Shown: positions 42,870 through 53,759, counted from the stretch's first letter. The stretch is DNA of 64,000 bases from Acrocarpospora corrugata (GCF_009687845.1 NZ_BLAD01000060.1:53577-117576); one strand, 5' to 3'. The notes: a model not told the origin generated them from the sequence alone. Program-made: numbers and translations.

Positions 42870-43903
42870 GCCGCGACGCCGTCCACGCCTGGACGGAGGC
42901 GCGGGCGGTCGCCGCCACCCTGGTCCCCGCGACCGGCGCGGAGGCGGCGGCCTGGACCGTGCGCGGCTGGGCCGAGGTGGCGCTGGGCTGCGCGGTGCTC
43001 GGGCGGGCCTTCGACGGCCTGGACCGGGTGGTCAGGGCGGCCGGGATCCGGCACGGCGGCCCCGGCGCGGTCCGGCTGCGGGCGCTGCGGGCGCTGGGCG
43101 GCCCGGTGCCGTCCTGGTACCCGGACGAGGGCGATCCCGGTCCGGTCGCGCCGGTCGGCGCGGAGGTGTGGCGGCTGTGCGAGCTGGTCGCCGAGTTCTG
43201 CGCCGCCGTCCCGACGGGGGCGCAGGCCCGGACCTCGCGGGGGCGCGACTCCGCCAGGGGTCAGCTCCGCTGGGGGGAGCGGTACCGGCCGGAGCCCGCC
43301 CGCCGCTACCGGATCGTGCGCGGCGACGCGTACGCGGGCATGGTGTGGCGCACCTGGATGCGGCTGCCCACGGCGAAGGGCGTGGAGAACGTGCTGGTGG
43401 CGGTGGGACGCCAGAAGCCGGAGTTACAGCGGCGGGTCTGGCTGGGCATCCACGAGGGCGCCCATCTGGATCTGCTCGCCGCCCGGGACGGGGAGCTGGA
43501 GTTCGGCGCGGGGCTGCTGGCGGCGGAGTCGTACGCGATGGCCGTCGAGATGGCCGCCCTGCTGGCGGCGGCCGGGGACGGCCAGCGGGAACTGGCGGGC
43601 TGGCTCCGGCTGGGCCTGCTGGAGCGGATCGGCCGCCTGCCGGGCTTCGACGGCCGGATCCCGGCGGCCCGGGGGTTCTCCGCCCCCGAGCTCGCGCCGC
43701 TGCCGACCCTCGCCGCCGCCTACGTCACCGGGCCGCTCACCCTGCTCTGCGCCCCGGCCGAGACGCCCCTGCACGCCCGCTGGCGGGCCGGGCTGGAGAC
43801 CGCGCCGCGCGCGGCCGAGGTGATGGGCCGGATCGCGGCCGCTATCGCCCGGACGTCAGCGCCCGCACCACCTCCGCCGCGACCTCCGGCACGGGCACGG
43901 TGA
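42857..43903 (+). CDS. HExxH-motif protein of unknown function
   Basis: 348 residues starting at GTG 42857 inside the end of the oxygenase gene. The only clear signature is WLGIHEGAHLDLL (H199, E200, H203), followed by ESYAMAVEMAALL about 30 residues later, which could give a third Glu ligand; this spacing is gluzincin-like. The N-terminal 100 residues are helical; the tail is Pro/Ala-rich. It could be a metallopeptidase or an iron-binding HExxH enzyme of the type found in peptide-modifying clusters (speculative). The coupling to a 2-oxoglutarate oxygenase suggests joint action on one substrate. Its 3' end overlaps the convergent macro-domain gene by 62 bp. Family not recognised. Confidence 0.7.
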   Translation: MGALSRDAVHAWTEARAVAATLVPATGAEAAAWTVRGWAEVALGCAVLGRAFDGLDRVVRAAGIRHGGPGAVRLRALRALGGPVPSWYPDEGDPGPVAPVGAEVWRLCELVAEFCAAVPTGAQARTSRGRDSARGQLRWGERYRPEPARRYRIVRGDAYAGMVWRTWMRLPTAKGVENVLVAVGRQKPELQRRVWLGIHEGAHLDLLAARDGELEFGAGLLAAESYAMAVEMAALLAAAGDGQRELAGWLRLGLLERIGRLPGFDGRIPAARGFSAPELAPLPTLAAAYVTGPLTLLCAPAETPLHARWRAGLETAPRAAEVMGRIAAAIARTSAPAPPPPRPPARAR

Positions 43904-44894
43904 GGTGCACCTCCCAGCCGGAGTGACGGGCCAGCTCCTCCACGATCGTGGTCCACAGCCAGTGCAGGCCGGTACGCAGCGGCAGTGAACCCCGGCCGGT
44001 CCCGATCAGGGGGAAGCAGATCGAGCCGAGCGGCGGCGCGAAGGCGTCCCGCTCGGTTCGCGCCAGCCGGAACACGTTCCGGACGGCGAGGGCGATCGCC
44101 GGGGGCGTCACGTCGTACTCGTTGCTGCCGGTCCGCGGGACCGCGATGGCGGCGTGGTAGATCCGGCGGGCGCCGTTCACGGCCAGGCCGCCCGGACCGG
44201 TCGCCGCGACCGTCCCGGTGGCCACCGGCAGGCCGGTCCTGCCGTACACGGCCAGCCATTCGTGCAGCTCGCGCTGGATGACGTCGTCCTCCACCTCGCC
44301 GGACGGGCCGAGGATGGCCCCGGTCCTGCGCACCGCCGCCGACACCGAGGGCATGAACGGCTTGGACATCTCCAGGTACACGTTCTCCGGCGACACCAGG
44401 ATGTCCACCCCGGTGACCAGCTCGATCGGCTGCACCTGCACGGTCACCCAGCCCGAGCCCGCGGCGACCGGGATCCTGGCCCGGTCGATCGTGCGCGCCG
44501 CGGGCGCGGCCGGCCCGGCGTCGCCGCAGAGCGCCAGGATCTGCTCGGCCACCTGGGCCAGCACCAGCCGCTCCTGGTGCTTGCGGAACCGCTCCACGCT
44601 CACCGGATACACCTGCGCCGCCCGCCGCCTGCGGTCCGAGGCGGCCCAGTCCCGGGTGCCGGGGACCAGACCGAACGTGTACGCCGCCGCCTCACCCAGT
44701 TTGCCCCCGCCGAGCCGCTCCACCGCGTCGCTCAGCAGCCGTTCCGCGGCCCCGACGGCGTCCAGGCCGGGATGGCGGATCCCGGCGGCCAGCCGGATGG
44801 CGGGCAGGTCCGCGTCGCGCAGGCGCAGCAGGCCGCGCTCACGCAGGGCCCGGAGGTCGCCGACCAGCCCTTCGTGACTGGGAAGGGGGGACAC
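43842..44894 (-). CDS. Macro-domain protein with N-terminal helical module
   Basis: 350 residues. The C-terminal part (about 150-345) is a macro domain, the fold that binds or hydrolyses ADP-ribose: ELVTGVDILVSPENVYLEM (the usual 'I.V.aaN..L' loop), a catalytic-loop-like AVRRTGA, IYHAAIAVP, and FPLIGTGRGSLPL (the G-[ST]-G-x-G-like phosphate loop). The N-terminal 130 residues (HEGLVGDLRALRERGLLRLR ... LVPGTRDWAASDRRRRAA ... VSVERFRKHQE) are a helical module that, from memory, recurs in actinobacterial multidomain proteins. Starts at GTG 44894, 31 bp after the CHAT gene. Overlaps the convergent HExxH gene by 62 bp. It is probably co-expressed with the CHAT protease. Confidence 0.8.
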   Translation of the reverse strand: MSPLPSHEGLVGDLRALRERGLLRLRDADLPAIRLAAGIRHPGLDAVGAAERLLSDAVERLGGGKLGEAAAYTFGLVPGTRDWAASDRRRRAAQVYPVSVERFRKHQERLVLAQVAEQILALCGDAGPAAPAARTIDRARIPVAAGSGWVTVQVQPIELVTGVDILVSPENVYLEMSKPFMPSVSAAVRRTGAILGPSGEVEDDVIQRELHEWLAVYGRTGLPVATGTVAATGPGGLAVNGARRIYHAAIAVPRTGSNEYDVTPPAIALAVRNVFRLARTERDAFAPPLGSICFPLIGTGRGSLPLRTGLHWLWTTIVEELARHSGWEVHLTVPVPEVAAEVVRALTSGR

Positions 44895-44925
44895 GCCAGA
44901 AGGATGCCCAGTTCTGGGATCGGCA

Positions 44926-47900
44926 TCACCCTTCCGGCACGGCCACCGCGACGAACGCGGCCCAGGTGCGCGGATGGCCCATCAGGTCGACCAGGTTCCA
45001 GTGCTCCGGATCCTTGGCGGCCACCGCCGCGCGGGCCTCGGCGAGCCGGGCGTCCTCCGTCCCGGCGGTCTCGGCGAGCAGCCGGACCACCGCCCGCCGA
45101 TGCTGCGCCGGGCCGCGCCGCCGGAACACCTCCTGGGTGCGCCGGAGCGCCTCCGGCACCGAACCGGCCGTCCGCAGCCGCCGGTGGAAGTCGGTCATGA
45201 ACAGCGCCGTCGGCAGGTCGTGCACCGGCCACAGCGTGACCACCGCCGCCCCCGCCCCCGCCGCCAGCACCCCGCTGAGCAGCCCCTGCACGTCGTCGCC
45301 CGGCGAAACCCCGCCCTGCCCGGTACGGCACGCGCTCAAAACCACCAGATCCGCCCGGAGCGTCACCCCCGCCAGCTCGGCGACGCTCAGCGACTCCCCG
45401 TCGGAGAACAGCACCGCCGACGACAGCGGGCTGGCCTCGTCCAGCCGGGCATGGGTGGCCAGGTGCACGACGGACGCGTCGGCCGCCGCCGCAAGCACCG
45501 CGTCCCTGGTGGCCTCGCGCCCGAGCAGCGCCTCCGCCTCGCCGGGGAAACGCCGGGCGATCAGGCTGGCCTCCAGCCCGCTGGCAGGCAGCCGCCGCGC
45601 GTGCCGTCCCGGCTCCCCGGCCGCGTCGGGGTAGCGCATGCAGGCGGGGTCGCCCACCGCGAGCAGCCGCCCGTCGGCGAAGGTCTCCGGCCGGATCGGG
45701 CGCAGGAACGCCAGCGCGCCCGCGCCCGGCAGGACGGACAGGGTGCGCTGGGCGGCCAGCGGCGCGCCGCGCCACGGCAGCACGCCGAACGGCAGCGAGT
45801 GCAACGCTCCCGACGGGACCAGCAGCACGTTCCGGTGGGCCGCCAGGGCGTCGTGCACCGGCGCGAGCAGGACGGCCGCCAGCTCCGCGGCCGGGCCGGC
45901 CGGGTCGCCGCCGTTGGCGCAGGCGTTGCGCACCGCCCGGACCAGGCCGTCGACGCCGCGCACGTCCAGCGCCCGCGACACCAGCAGCCCGGCGGGGCCG
46001 ATCGCCCACACCAGCAGCCGCTCGTCCCGCAGCAGGTAGCTGACCAGCAAGGTGTCCCGCGGCAGCAGCCGCGCGGCGGCGGGCGCCCCCAGCGGTTCCG
46101 CGCGCGCGTCCAGCGCCCGCCACAGGGCGGGACGGTCCCGGGCCAGCTCCCGTTCGAGCCCGGTCAGCCGCTCCTCCGCCTGCGCGAACCGCTTCTCCAC
46201 CCGGGGGTCCGGCGGTTCCCCCGCGGCCAGCCGCGCCGCCGCCAGGTGCTGCAGCAGCGCCACCTCTGCGGTGGCGGCCCGCCAGCCGGCCAGCGCCGGG
46301 ATCTCCGCCCGGCCGGTGGCCCGCCGCGACTCCAGCAGGTCCAGGAACGCGCGGGCCCGGGACTGCTCGCCGACCAGGAACGCCTCCTCGGCCAGCGCGT
46401 CCGCCCTGGCCGAATCCTCGGCCCTGGCCGCCTCGCCGGCCTCCAGCAGGCAGCGCGCCGCGCCGAACCTGATCCGGGACACCACGTGCGCGTCGGCCAG
46501 CGACCGGCGCGCCGAGTCGTCCCTGACGCCGCCGCGGACCAGCTCGATCGCGCGCAGCGCCTCCCGGTAGAACCCCACCGCCCGGCCGAAGCCCACCCCA
46601 GGCCCCCGGCCGGCCGCGCGGGCGGCGGCGGCCAGGCCGCGCGCGGTCTCCGCCTCCACCTCCAGCGCCGTCCACGGTTCCAGCGAGCGCCGCCACCAGT
46701 CCTCGCCCAGCAGGCCGCGCAGCGCCCGCAGCTCGATCTCGGCGTCGTCGTGGGCGCGGAACCGGGTGAAGTGCACGGCGGCCAGCTCGTGCTCGTCGGC
46801 CCGGGTGCGCGTCGCGGCCGGGTCAGGGGCCGCCCCGATCGTGTCCAGCACCCGGGAGCCGGTGCCGCCCCGGCTCCGGTGGACCCGGTAGGCGGCCGCC
46901 GCCCGGCTCCACTCCCGCCGCCAGCCCAGCACGTACGCCCGGTGCAGGTCGCGCTGCTCGGGGCCGGCGGCGTCGGCGGCGAGCATCGCGGCGGCGAACT
47001 GCTCGCCCGCCTCCCGCGCGTCGCCCCGCGCCAGCGCCGCCACCGCGCGCAGCGTCGGCACGTGCACGGCGGCGCCCTCCAGCGCGTCCTCGGCGGTCCT
47101 GGTCAGCACCCACGCGCCGAGCAGCTCGTCCAGGTTGGGGGAGAGGCTGTCCTCGACGCCCGCCATGGCCTGCCGGGGGCCGTCGTCCACCTCGTCCATC
47201 GCGATCAGCGCCGCGTCGTCGCTCAGCGGCGGCAGCCCCGCCATGGCCGACCTGATCCGGTCGGCGGTGCGCAGCACCGCGCCGGGGTCGCCGCCCGGCG
47301 TGTCCAGCAGGCGCAGATGCAGGATGAGGATGCCGACCAGCCGGATGCTCTCCCGCAGCGCCAGCGCCGGGCGGCGGCGGATGTCGGCCTCGAACAGGGT
47401 CGCCGCCTCGGCCAGCGTCACCTGGGCCCCGGCCCGGTCGCCGATCCACAGGCGCAGCATGCCCAGGTCGGTGACCGACTGGGCCTCGTTGCCCGCGTAC
47501 CCGAGCGCGCCGTGGATCTCCCTGGCCAGCCGGTGGCACCCGGCCGCCCGCTCGTAGTGCCCGGCGCGGGCGGCGTGGTGGCCCTCCTGCGAGCAGAGCG
47601 CCCCCAGCCCCTCGGCCAGGCTCAGGCTGCCGGGCCCGTGCGCCCACTTGGCCAGGTCGTGCACGTCGGCCGGGTCCAGCGGCGCGCCGACCGCGATCGC
47701 GGCCAGCGCCCGGTGGGTCCACGCGGTCCAGCGCAATCCCTGGTCACCGGCTTCCCTGGCCAGCTCCGCCGCCTCGGACGCCAGCGCCAGCACCGCCTCG
47801 CCGTCCCCGGCCAGCCGGGCCAGGTAGGCGCGGCGCAGCTTCAGCGCGGCCCGCAGCCGCTGCGCGACCACGTCCCGTTCTGACGCGAAGCCGAGCGCGC

Positions 47901-48738
47901 GCTCGGCGGTGGCGTACGCCTGCTCGGCCAGGTCGGGGCGGATCCGGCGGCCCGGCAGCACCGGGGCGTCCGCGTGGTCGGTGTAGGCGCTCAGGCTGAG
48001 CACCGGCCAGTGGTCCAGCAGCAGCGGGGAGGTGCGGATCGCCGCCGCCCAGTCGCCGCGCATCAGCTCGGCCAGCACGAATGCGTGCGGATCCGACCGG
48101 CACCGCTCGGCCGCCTCGGCCAGCAGCTCCGCCGCCCGCTCGTCCTTGCCTGCCTCGCGGCACAGGGTCGCCATGGCCCGGCAGACCAGCGCGGTCACCG
48201 GGTTCAGGCCGGGCTCGTCCGCCAGCGCGGCCCGCACCTCGGGCAGCTTGCCGGTGACGAAGGCCAGCAGCTCGTCCAGGTCGGCCGAGGTGCTGCCGGC
48301 CGTCACCGCCGACCGCAGCGTGTACTGCGAGCGCGGCAGATCCGCCATGACCTTGACGATCACCCCGGCGTCCAGGTCCAGGCCGAGATCCGCGGCGTTC
48401 GCCTGGGCCGCCGCCTGGTAGGCGCGGGCCAGCCGATCCTCGTCCAGCTGCGCGGTCTCCAGCCAGGGCTCGCGGGCCTCCATCTCCGGGGTCAGCGCGC
48501 CGCAGCCGTCCGGCCACTGCGCGTAGCGGCCGATCCGCGCCAGGCGGGTCCAGGCCAGGCAGCGGACCAGCAGCGGCGAGCCGTGCGGGGCCAGCCAGGA
48601 GGCGCGCTGGAGCAGGTCGACGGCGGTGCCCGCGTCACTGGCCCGGGTGGCGGCGATGGCCTGGGCGAGCAGCCGCTCAGGTGAGTCCCCGGGTGACTTC
48701 CCGGACGGCGAACCGTACCCGGGAGCGAAAAGATCCAC
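44926..48738 (-). CDS. TPR-CHAT caspase-like protease
   Basis: 1270 residues. Residues 1-900 are a long TPR-type helical scaffold (LLAEAAERCRSDPHAFVLAE, TAERALGFASERDVVAQRL, GHYERAAGCHRLAREIHGAL). The C-terminal 350 residues are a CHAT peptidase, a caspase/separase relative. The catalytic His is in VVHLATHARLD (H1096) and the catalytic Cys in VVLSACRTGQG (C1137), followed by LLSGVLAAGAGAAVVTLWPV, as in the family. Related TPR-CHAT proteases work in type III-E CRISPR and other bacterial death pathways. The preceding gene codes for a small membrane protein and the following gene for a macro protein, all in one direction. An effector or effector-activator role is likely. Its trigger is unknown. 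Confidence 0.93.
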   Translation of the reverse strand: MDLFAPGYGSPSGKSPGDSPERLLAQAIAATRASDAGTAVDLLQRASWLAPHGSPLLVRCLAWTRLARIGRYAQWPDGCGALTPEMEAREPWLETAQLDEDRLARAYQAAAQANAADLGLDLDAGVIVKVMADLPRSQYTLRSAVTAGSTSADLDELLAFVTGKLPEVRAALADEPGLNPVTALVCRAMATLCREAGKDERAAELLAEAAERCRSDPHAFVLAELMRGDWAAAIRTSPLLLDHWPVLSLSAYTDHADAPVLPGRRIRPDLAEQAYATAERALGFASERDVVAQRLRAALKLRRAYLARLAGDGEAVLALASEAAELAREAGDQGLRWTAWTHRALAAIAVGAPLDPADVHDLAKWAHGPGSLSLAEGLGALCSQEGHHAARAGHYERAAGCHRLAREIHGALGYAGNEAQSVTDLGMLRLWIGDRAGAQVTLAEAATLFEADIRRRPALALRESIRLVGILILHLRLLDTPGGDPGAVLRTADRIRSAMAGLPPLSDDAALIAMDEVDDGPRQAMAGVEDSLSPNLDELLGAWVLTRTAEDALEGAAVHVPTLRAVAALARGDAREAGEQFAAAMLAADAAGPEQRDLHRAYVLGWRREWSRAAAAYRVHRSRGGTGSRVLDTIGAAPDPAATRTRADEHELAAVHFTRFRAHDDAEIELRALRGLLGEDWWRRSLEPWTALEVEAETARGLAAAARAAGRGPGVGFGRAVGFYREALRAIELVRGGVRDDSARRSLADAHVVSRIRFGAARCLLEAGEAARAEDSARADALAEEAFLVGEQSRARAFLDLLESRRATGRAEIPALAGWRAATAEVALLQHLAAARLAAGEPPDPRVEKRFAQAEERLTGLERELARDRPALWRALDARAEPLGAPAAARLLPRDTLLVSYLLRDERLLVWAIGPAGLLVSRALDVRGVDGLVRAVRNACANGGDPAGPAAELAAVLLAPVHDALAAHRNVLLVPSGALHSLPFGVLPWRGAPLAAQRTLSVLPGAGALAFLRPIRPETFADGRLLAVGDPACMRYPDAAGEPGRHARRLPASGLEASLIARRFPGEAEALLGREATRDAVLAAAADASVVHLATHARLDEASPLSSAVLFSDGESLSVAELAGVTLRADLVVLSACRTGQGGVSPGDDVQGLLSGVLAAGAGAAVVTLWPVHDLPTALFMTDFHRRLRTAGSVPEALRRTQEVFRRRGPAQHRRAVVRLLAETAGTEDARLAEARAAVAAKDPEHWNLVDLMGHPRTWAAFVAVAVPEG

Positions 48739-48756
48739 TGAAATCCACTATCCGAT

Positions 48757-48963
48757 CTAGGCGGTCTCCGTGCGGATCGACGGCCCGGCCGCGCTGTCCG
48801 CCCTGGATGTCTTCGCCGAGCTCATCAGCAGGAGGGCGACGACCACGGCGAGACCGACCACGAACGCGGTCAAGATGCTCAGCAGGAGGTAAAGACTCTT
48901 CGGGACGTCCCGGCGCGATGCGGGTACGGGCCCGGCGTGTCCCTGGTGGTGTTGCTCTGACAT
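48757..48963 (-). CDS. Small single-pass membrane protein
   Basis: 68 residues: a His/Gln-rich N-terminus (MSEQHHQGHAGP), basic residues, one TM helix (LYLLLSILTAFVVGLAVVVALLLM) and a short polar tail. GAGG lies close before ATG 48963. It ends 18 bp before the CHAT gene, so it is probably the first gene of that operon. It could be the membrane target or anchor of the protease. No family recognised. The 208-bp gap to its right (48964-49171) holds its promoter and that of the divergent phosphoglucomutase gene; no clear elements were picked. Confidence 0.75.
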   Translation of the reverse strand: MSEQHHQGHAGPVPASRRDVPKSLYLLLSILTAFVVGLAVVVALLLMSSAKTSRADSAAGPSIRTETA

Positions 48964-49171
48964 TGCCTCGCCGATCTGAAGGGGAGCCTGGTGGGGCGGC
49001 GCTCGAAGAGTTCAGTCAGATTGACGGTTCCCCATAGTAATTGGTTTACCCCACTATTCCTAAATGTGACGGAAGTGAAGGAGCCGGACCAGTAGCGAAG
49101 AGGTGATCATATGTTTGGCACACTTGGCGATGTGTCCGGTCTGACCAGTATTCGCAGGAGTGTGAGCAGCC

Positions 49172-50812
<1,641 letters not shown>

Positions 50813-50852
50813 CCATTGACCTTTCCCGGGGAGCGGCTGAAAGGATGCGATA

Positions 50853-51818
50853 ATGCCGCTCTTTGATCTTCCGGTTACCGAACTACGCGAATACACCCCC
50901 GCCGTCGAGGAACCGGGGGATTTCTCCGCCTTCTGGGCGGACACCCTGTCCGAGACCCGGGCGCACAAGCTGGAGGCCACGTTCGAGCCCGTAGACACCG
51001 GCCTGGAGCTGGTCGAGGTCTACGACGTGACGTTCGCGGGCTGGGCCGGCGACCCGGTCCGCGGCTGGTTCCTGGTCCCGGCCGGCCGGCCGGGCCCGCT
51101 CCCGTGCGTCGTCCAGTACCAGGGGTACGGCGGCGGGCGCGGCCTGCCCCACCAGTGGCTCTACTGGGCCTCCGCCGGGTACGCCCACCTGTTCATGGAC
51201 ACCCGCGGCCAGGGCAGCGGCTGGTCGGTGGGGCACACCCCCGACCCGGCCGGCTCCGCCCCCGCCCACCCCGGTTTCATGACCCGCGGCATCGAGGACC
51301 CGCACACCTACTACTACCGGCGGGTGTTCGCCGACGCGGTCCGCGCCGTGGAGGCCGCCCGCTCCCACCCGCTGGTCGACCCGGCCCGGTTGGCCGTCAC
51401 CGGCGGCAGCCAGGGCGGCGGCATCACGCTCGCCGTGGCCGGACTGGTCCCCGACGTGGCCGCCGCCATGCCCGACGTCCCGTTCCTGTGCCACTTCCAG
51501 CGCGCCATCGAAATCACCAGCCAAGACCCTTATCCCGAAATAGCGCGATACCTGACTGTGCACCGCGACAAGGTCGCCCCCGTACGGCGGACCCTGTCCT
51601 ACTTCGACGGCGTGTCCTTCTCCCGCCGGGCCACCGCCCCCACCCTGTTCTCGGTGGGCCTGATGGACCAGATCTGCCCGCCCTCCACCGTGTACGCGGC
51701 CTACAACGCCTACGCCGGAACCGACAAGAGCATCGTCGAGTACCCGTTCAACGACCACGAGGGCGGCGGCCCCTTCCACGAACGCGAGCAGCTGGCCTGG
51801 CTCCGGGCCAGGATGTGA
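50853..51818 (+). CDS. Acetyl xylan esterase / cephalosporin-C deacetylase (CE7)
   Basis: A 321-residue alpha/beta hydrolase of carbohydrate esterase family 7. It removes acetyl groups from xylo-oligosaccharides, often inside the cell. Motifs: YQGYGGGRG (oxyanion region), MDTRGQGSGWS, the nucleophile in TGGSQGGG, Asp in GLMDQICPPST and His in FNDHEGG. There is no signal peptide, as usual for CE7. It lies 40 bp after pgm and 7 bp before an acyl-CoA dehydrogenase gene, so probably one transcript. Functionally it fits the xylan-related GH115 enzyme 30 kb to the left. Confidence 0.93.
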   Translation: MPLFDLPVTELREYTPAVEEPGDFSAFWADTLSETRAHKLEATFEPVDTGLELVEVYDVTFAGWAGDPVRGWFLVPAGRPGPLPCVVQYQGYGGGRGLPHQWLYWASAGYAHLFMDTRGQGSGWSVGHTPDPAGSAPAHPGFMTRGIEDPHTYYYRRVFADAVRAVEAARSHPLVDPARLAVTGGSQGGGITLAVAGLVPDVAAAMPDVPFLCHFQRAIEITSQDPYPEIARYLTVHRDKVAPVRRTLSYFDGVSFSRRATAPTLFSVGLMDQICPPSTVYAAYNAYAGTDKSIVEYPFNDHEGGGPFHEREQLAWLRARM

Positions 51819-51825
51819 GCTGACC

Positions 51826-53043
51826 ATGGCGATCGACTTCACCCTCGCCCCGGAACACGAGGAGATCCGCCGCCGGGTCCGGGCCTTCATCCAGGAGACC
51901 GTCATCCCGGCCGTCCCCGACGGCCTGCCGCGCGAGGAGTACCTGCGCGTCATCTTCGCCCTGCGCCGGGAGGCGAAGGAGCAGGGGCTGTGGCTGCCGC
52001 ACATGCCGCGCGAGTGGGGCGGCATGGGGCTCGGCCACGTGGAACTGGCCATGGTCCAGTCGGAGGCGGCCAAGACCCGGCTCGGGCCGTGGGTGCTCAA
52101 CTGCGCGGCCCCCGACGAGGGCAACATGCACACGCTGCTGCACTGGGGGACCGACGAGCAGAAGGAGAGGTATCTCCGGCCGCTGCTTGAGGGCAGCCAG
52201 ATGTCGTGCTTCGCGATGACCGAGCCGGAGGTGGCGGGGTCGGATCCGACGCTGATCCGGACGCATGCCGTACAGGATGGGGACGAGTGGCTGATCAACG
52301 GCCACAAATGGTTCATCTCCAACGCGCGCCGGGCCAGTTTCGCCATCCTCATCGCCAAGACCGAGCCCGACGTGCCCGAGGGCTCCCGGGGCGGCAACAC
52401 CGCGTTCCTGATCGACCTGCCCCAGGACGGCTGGCACGACGTGCGCGAGGTCGAGACCATGCACGGCTCGACCGGGCACAGCGAGATCGTCATCACCGAC
52501 CTGCGGGTGCCGGCTGACCGGATCCTGGGCGGGCGCGGCAACGGGCACCGGCTCGGGCAGTACCGCCTCGGCCCGGCCCGGCTGGCGCACTGCATGCGCT
52601 GGATCTCGCAGGCCGAGACCGCGCTCGACATGATGGTGGACCGCGCGCTCAACCGCTACAGCCACGGCTCGCTGCTGGCCGACAAGCAGGGCGTGCAGTG
52701 GCTGATCGCCGACTCGGCGATGGAGCTCTACCAGTGCAAGCTGATGGTCCTGCACGCCGCCTCGAAGATCGACAAGGGCGAGGATTTCCGGACCGAGGTG
52801 TCGATGGCCAAACACTTCGTGGCCAACAGCCTGAACCGGATCATCGACCGGTCCATCCAGGTGCACGGCGCGCTCGGCTACTCCACGGACATCCCGCTGG
52901 CCAACATGTTCCAGCACGCGCGCTGGGCGCGGTTCGCCGACGGAGCTGACGAGATCCACCAGATGCGGATCGCCGAGCGGGTGATCGCCGCGTATCGTGA
53001 CTCGGGTTCGACGAACGCCGCGACCGGGGGACTGCCATTGTGA
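51826..53043 (+). CDS. Acyl-CoA dehydrogenase
   Basis: A 405-residue FAD-dependent acyl-CoA dehydrogenase. Visible are the N-terminal helical domain, the FAD/substrate region CFAMTEPEVAGSDPT, INGHKWFISNA, and the C-terminal region HGALGYSTDIPLANMFQHAR with the usual helices. It oxidises an acyl-CoA to the enoyl-CoA; chain preference is unknown. It starts 7 bp after the esterase gene, and its stop overlaps the start of the following dehydrogenase gene (GTGA). The pair may work in one catabolic pathway. Confidence 0.94.
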   Translation: MAIDFTLAPEHEEIRRRVRAFIQETVIPAVPDGLPREEYLRVIFALRREAKEQGLWLPHMPREWGGMGLGHVELAMVQSEAAKTRLGPWVLNCAAPDEGNMHTLLHWGTDEQKERYLRPLLEGSQMSCFAMTEPEVAGSDPTLIRTHAVQDGDEWLINGHKWFISNARRASFAILIAKTEPDVPEGSRGGNTAFLIDLPQDGWHDVREVETMHGSTGHSEIVITDLRVPADRILGGRGNGHRLGQYRLGPARLAHCMRWISQAETALDMMVDRALNRYSHGSLLADKQGVQWLIADSAMELYQCKLMVLHAASKIDKGEDFRTEVSMAKHFVANSLNRIIDRSIQVHGALGYSTDIPLANMFQHARWARFADGADEIHQMRIAERVIAAYRDSGSTNAATGGLPL

Positions 53044-53759
53044 TCGCGCTCATCACCGGGGGCGCCAACGGGATCGGCGCGGCCGTGGCGTGGCGGCTCG
53101 CCGCCGACGGCGCGCAACTCGTGCTCGCCGACGTGAACGAGGCGGCAGGATCGGCGCTCGCCGCCGAACTCGGCGCGGTGTACGTGCGCTGCGACGTATC
53201 GGTCCTGGCCGACAACGAGGCCGCCGTGGCCGCCGCCGTGTCCGCCTACGGCGGTCTCGACCTGGCCTTCCTGAACGCGGGCGTGACCACGGGCTGCGGG
53301 CTGGGGGAGGACTTCGACCTGGCCGCCTACCGGCGCGCGATGGGCGTCAACCTGGACGGGGTCGTGTTCGGCGTGCACGCCGCGCTGCCCGCGCTCACCG
53401 CCTCCGGCGGCACGATCGTGGCCACCGCCAGCATGGCGGGCATGATCGGAGTGGAGTCCGACCCGGTCTACTCGGCCAGCAAACACGCCGTGATCGGCCT
53501 GGTCCGGTCACTGGCCGGGCAGCTCGCCCCGGCCGGGATCCGGGTGCAGGCGCTCTGCCCGTCCTTCGCCGACACCGCGATCCTGGGCGACAACCGGGCC
53601 CTCCTGGCCGAACTGGGCTTCCCGATCCTGCCCGTGTCCGAGGTCGCCGACACCTTCTTCCAGCTGCTGGCAAGCGAAGGGACCGGGGAGTGCTGGTTCG
53701 TGATCCCCGGCCGGGAGAGCGCGCCCTTCGCCTTCCGGCGGCTGCCGGGGCCGCGCTAG
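53040..53759 (+). CDS. Short-chain dehydrogenase/reductase
   Basis: A 239-residue Rossmann-fold NAD(P) oxidoreductase. Cofactor motif ITGGANGIGAA, NAG motif FLNAGVTTG, catalytic Ser in ATASMAG and YSASK (Tyr and Lys). An acidic residue after strand beta2 (LADVNEA) favours NAD. Start GTG 53040 is coupled to the acyl-CoA dehydrogenase gene. It may oxidise the hydroxyacyl product of the same pathway (inference). Confidence 0.94.
   Translation: MIALITGGANGIGAAVAWRLAADGAQLVLADVNEAAGSALAAELGAVYVRCDVSVLADNEAAVAAAVSAYGGLDLAFLNAGVTTGCGLGEDFDLAAYRRAMGVNLDGVVFGVHAALPALTASGGTIVATASMAGMIGVESDPVYSASKHAVIGLVRSLAGQLAPAGIRVQALCPSFADTAILGDNRALLAELGFPILPVSEVADTFFQLLASEGTGECWFVIPGRESAPFAFRRLPGPR

Noticed and set aside
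44974..47883. 969-codon open frame on the plus strand opposite the CHAT gene
   Set aside because: Pro/Arg/Gln/Gly-rich shadow; the opposite frame has TPR repeats and CHAT catalytic residues.
49001..49171. Riboswitch or attenuator ahead of pgm
   Set aside because: The AT-rich patch shows no conserved riboswitch core or clear paired terminator structure.
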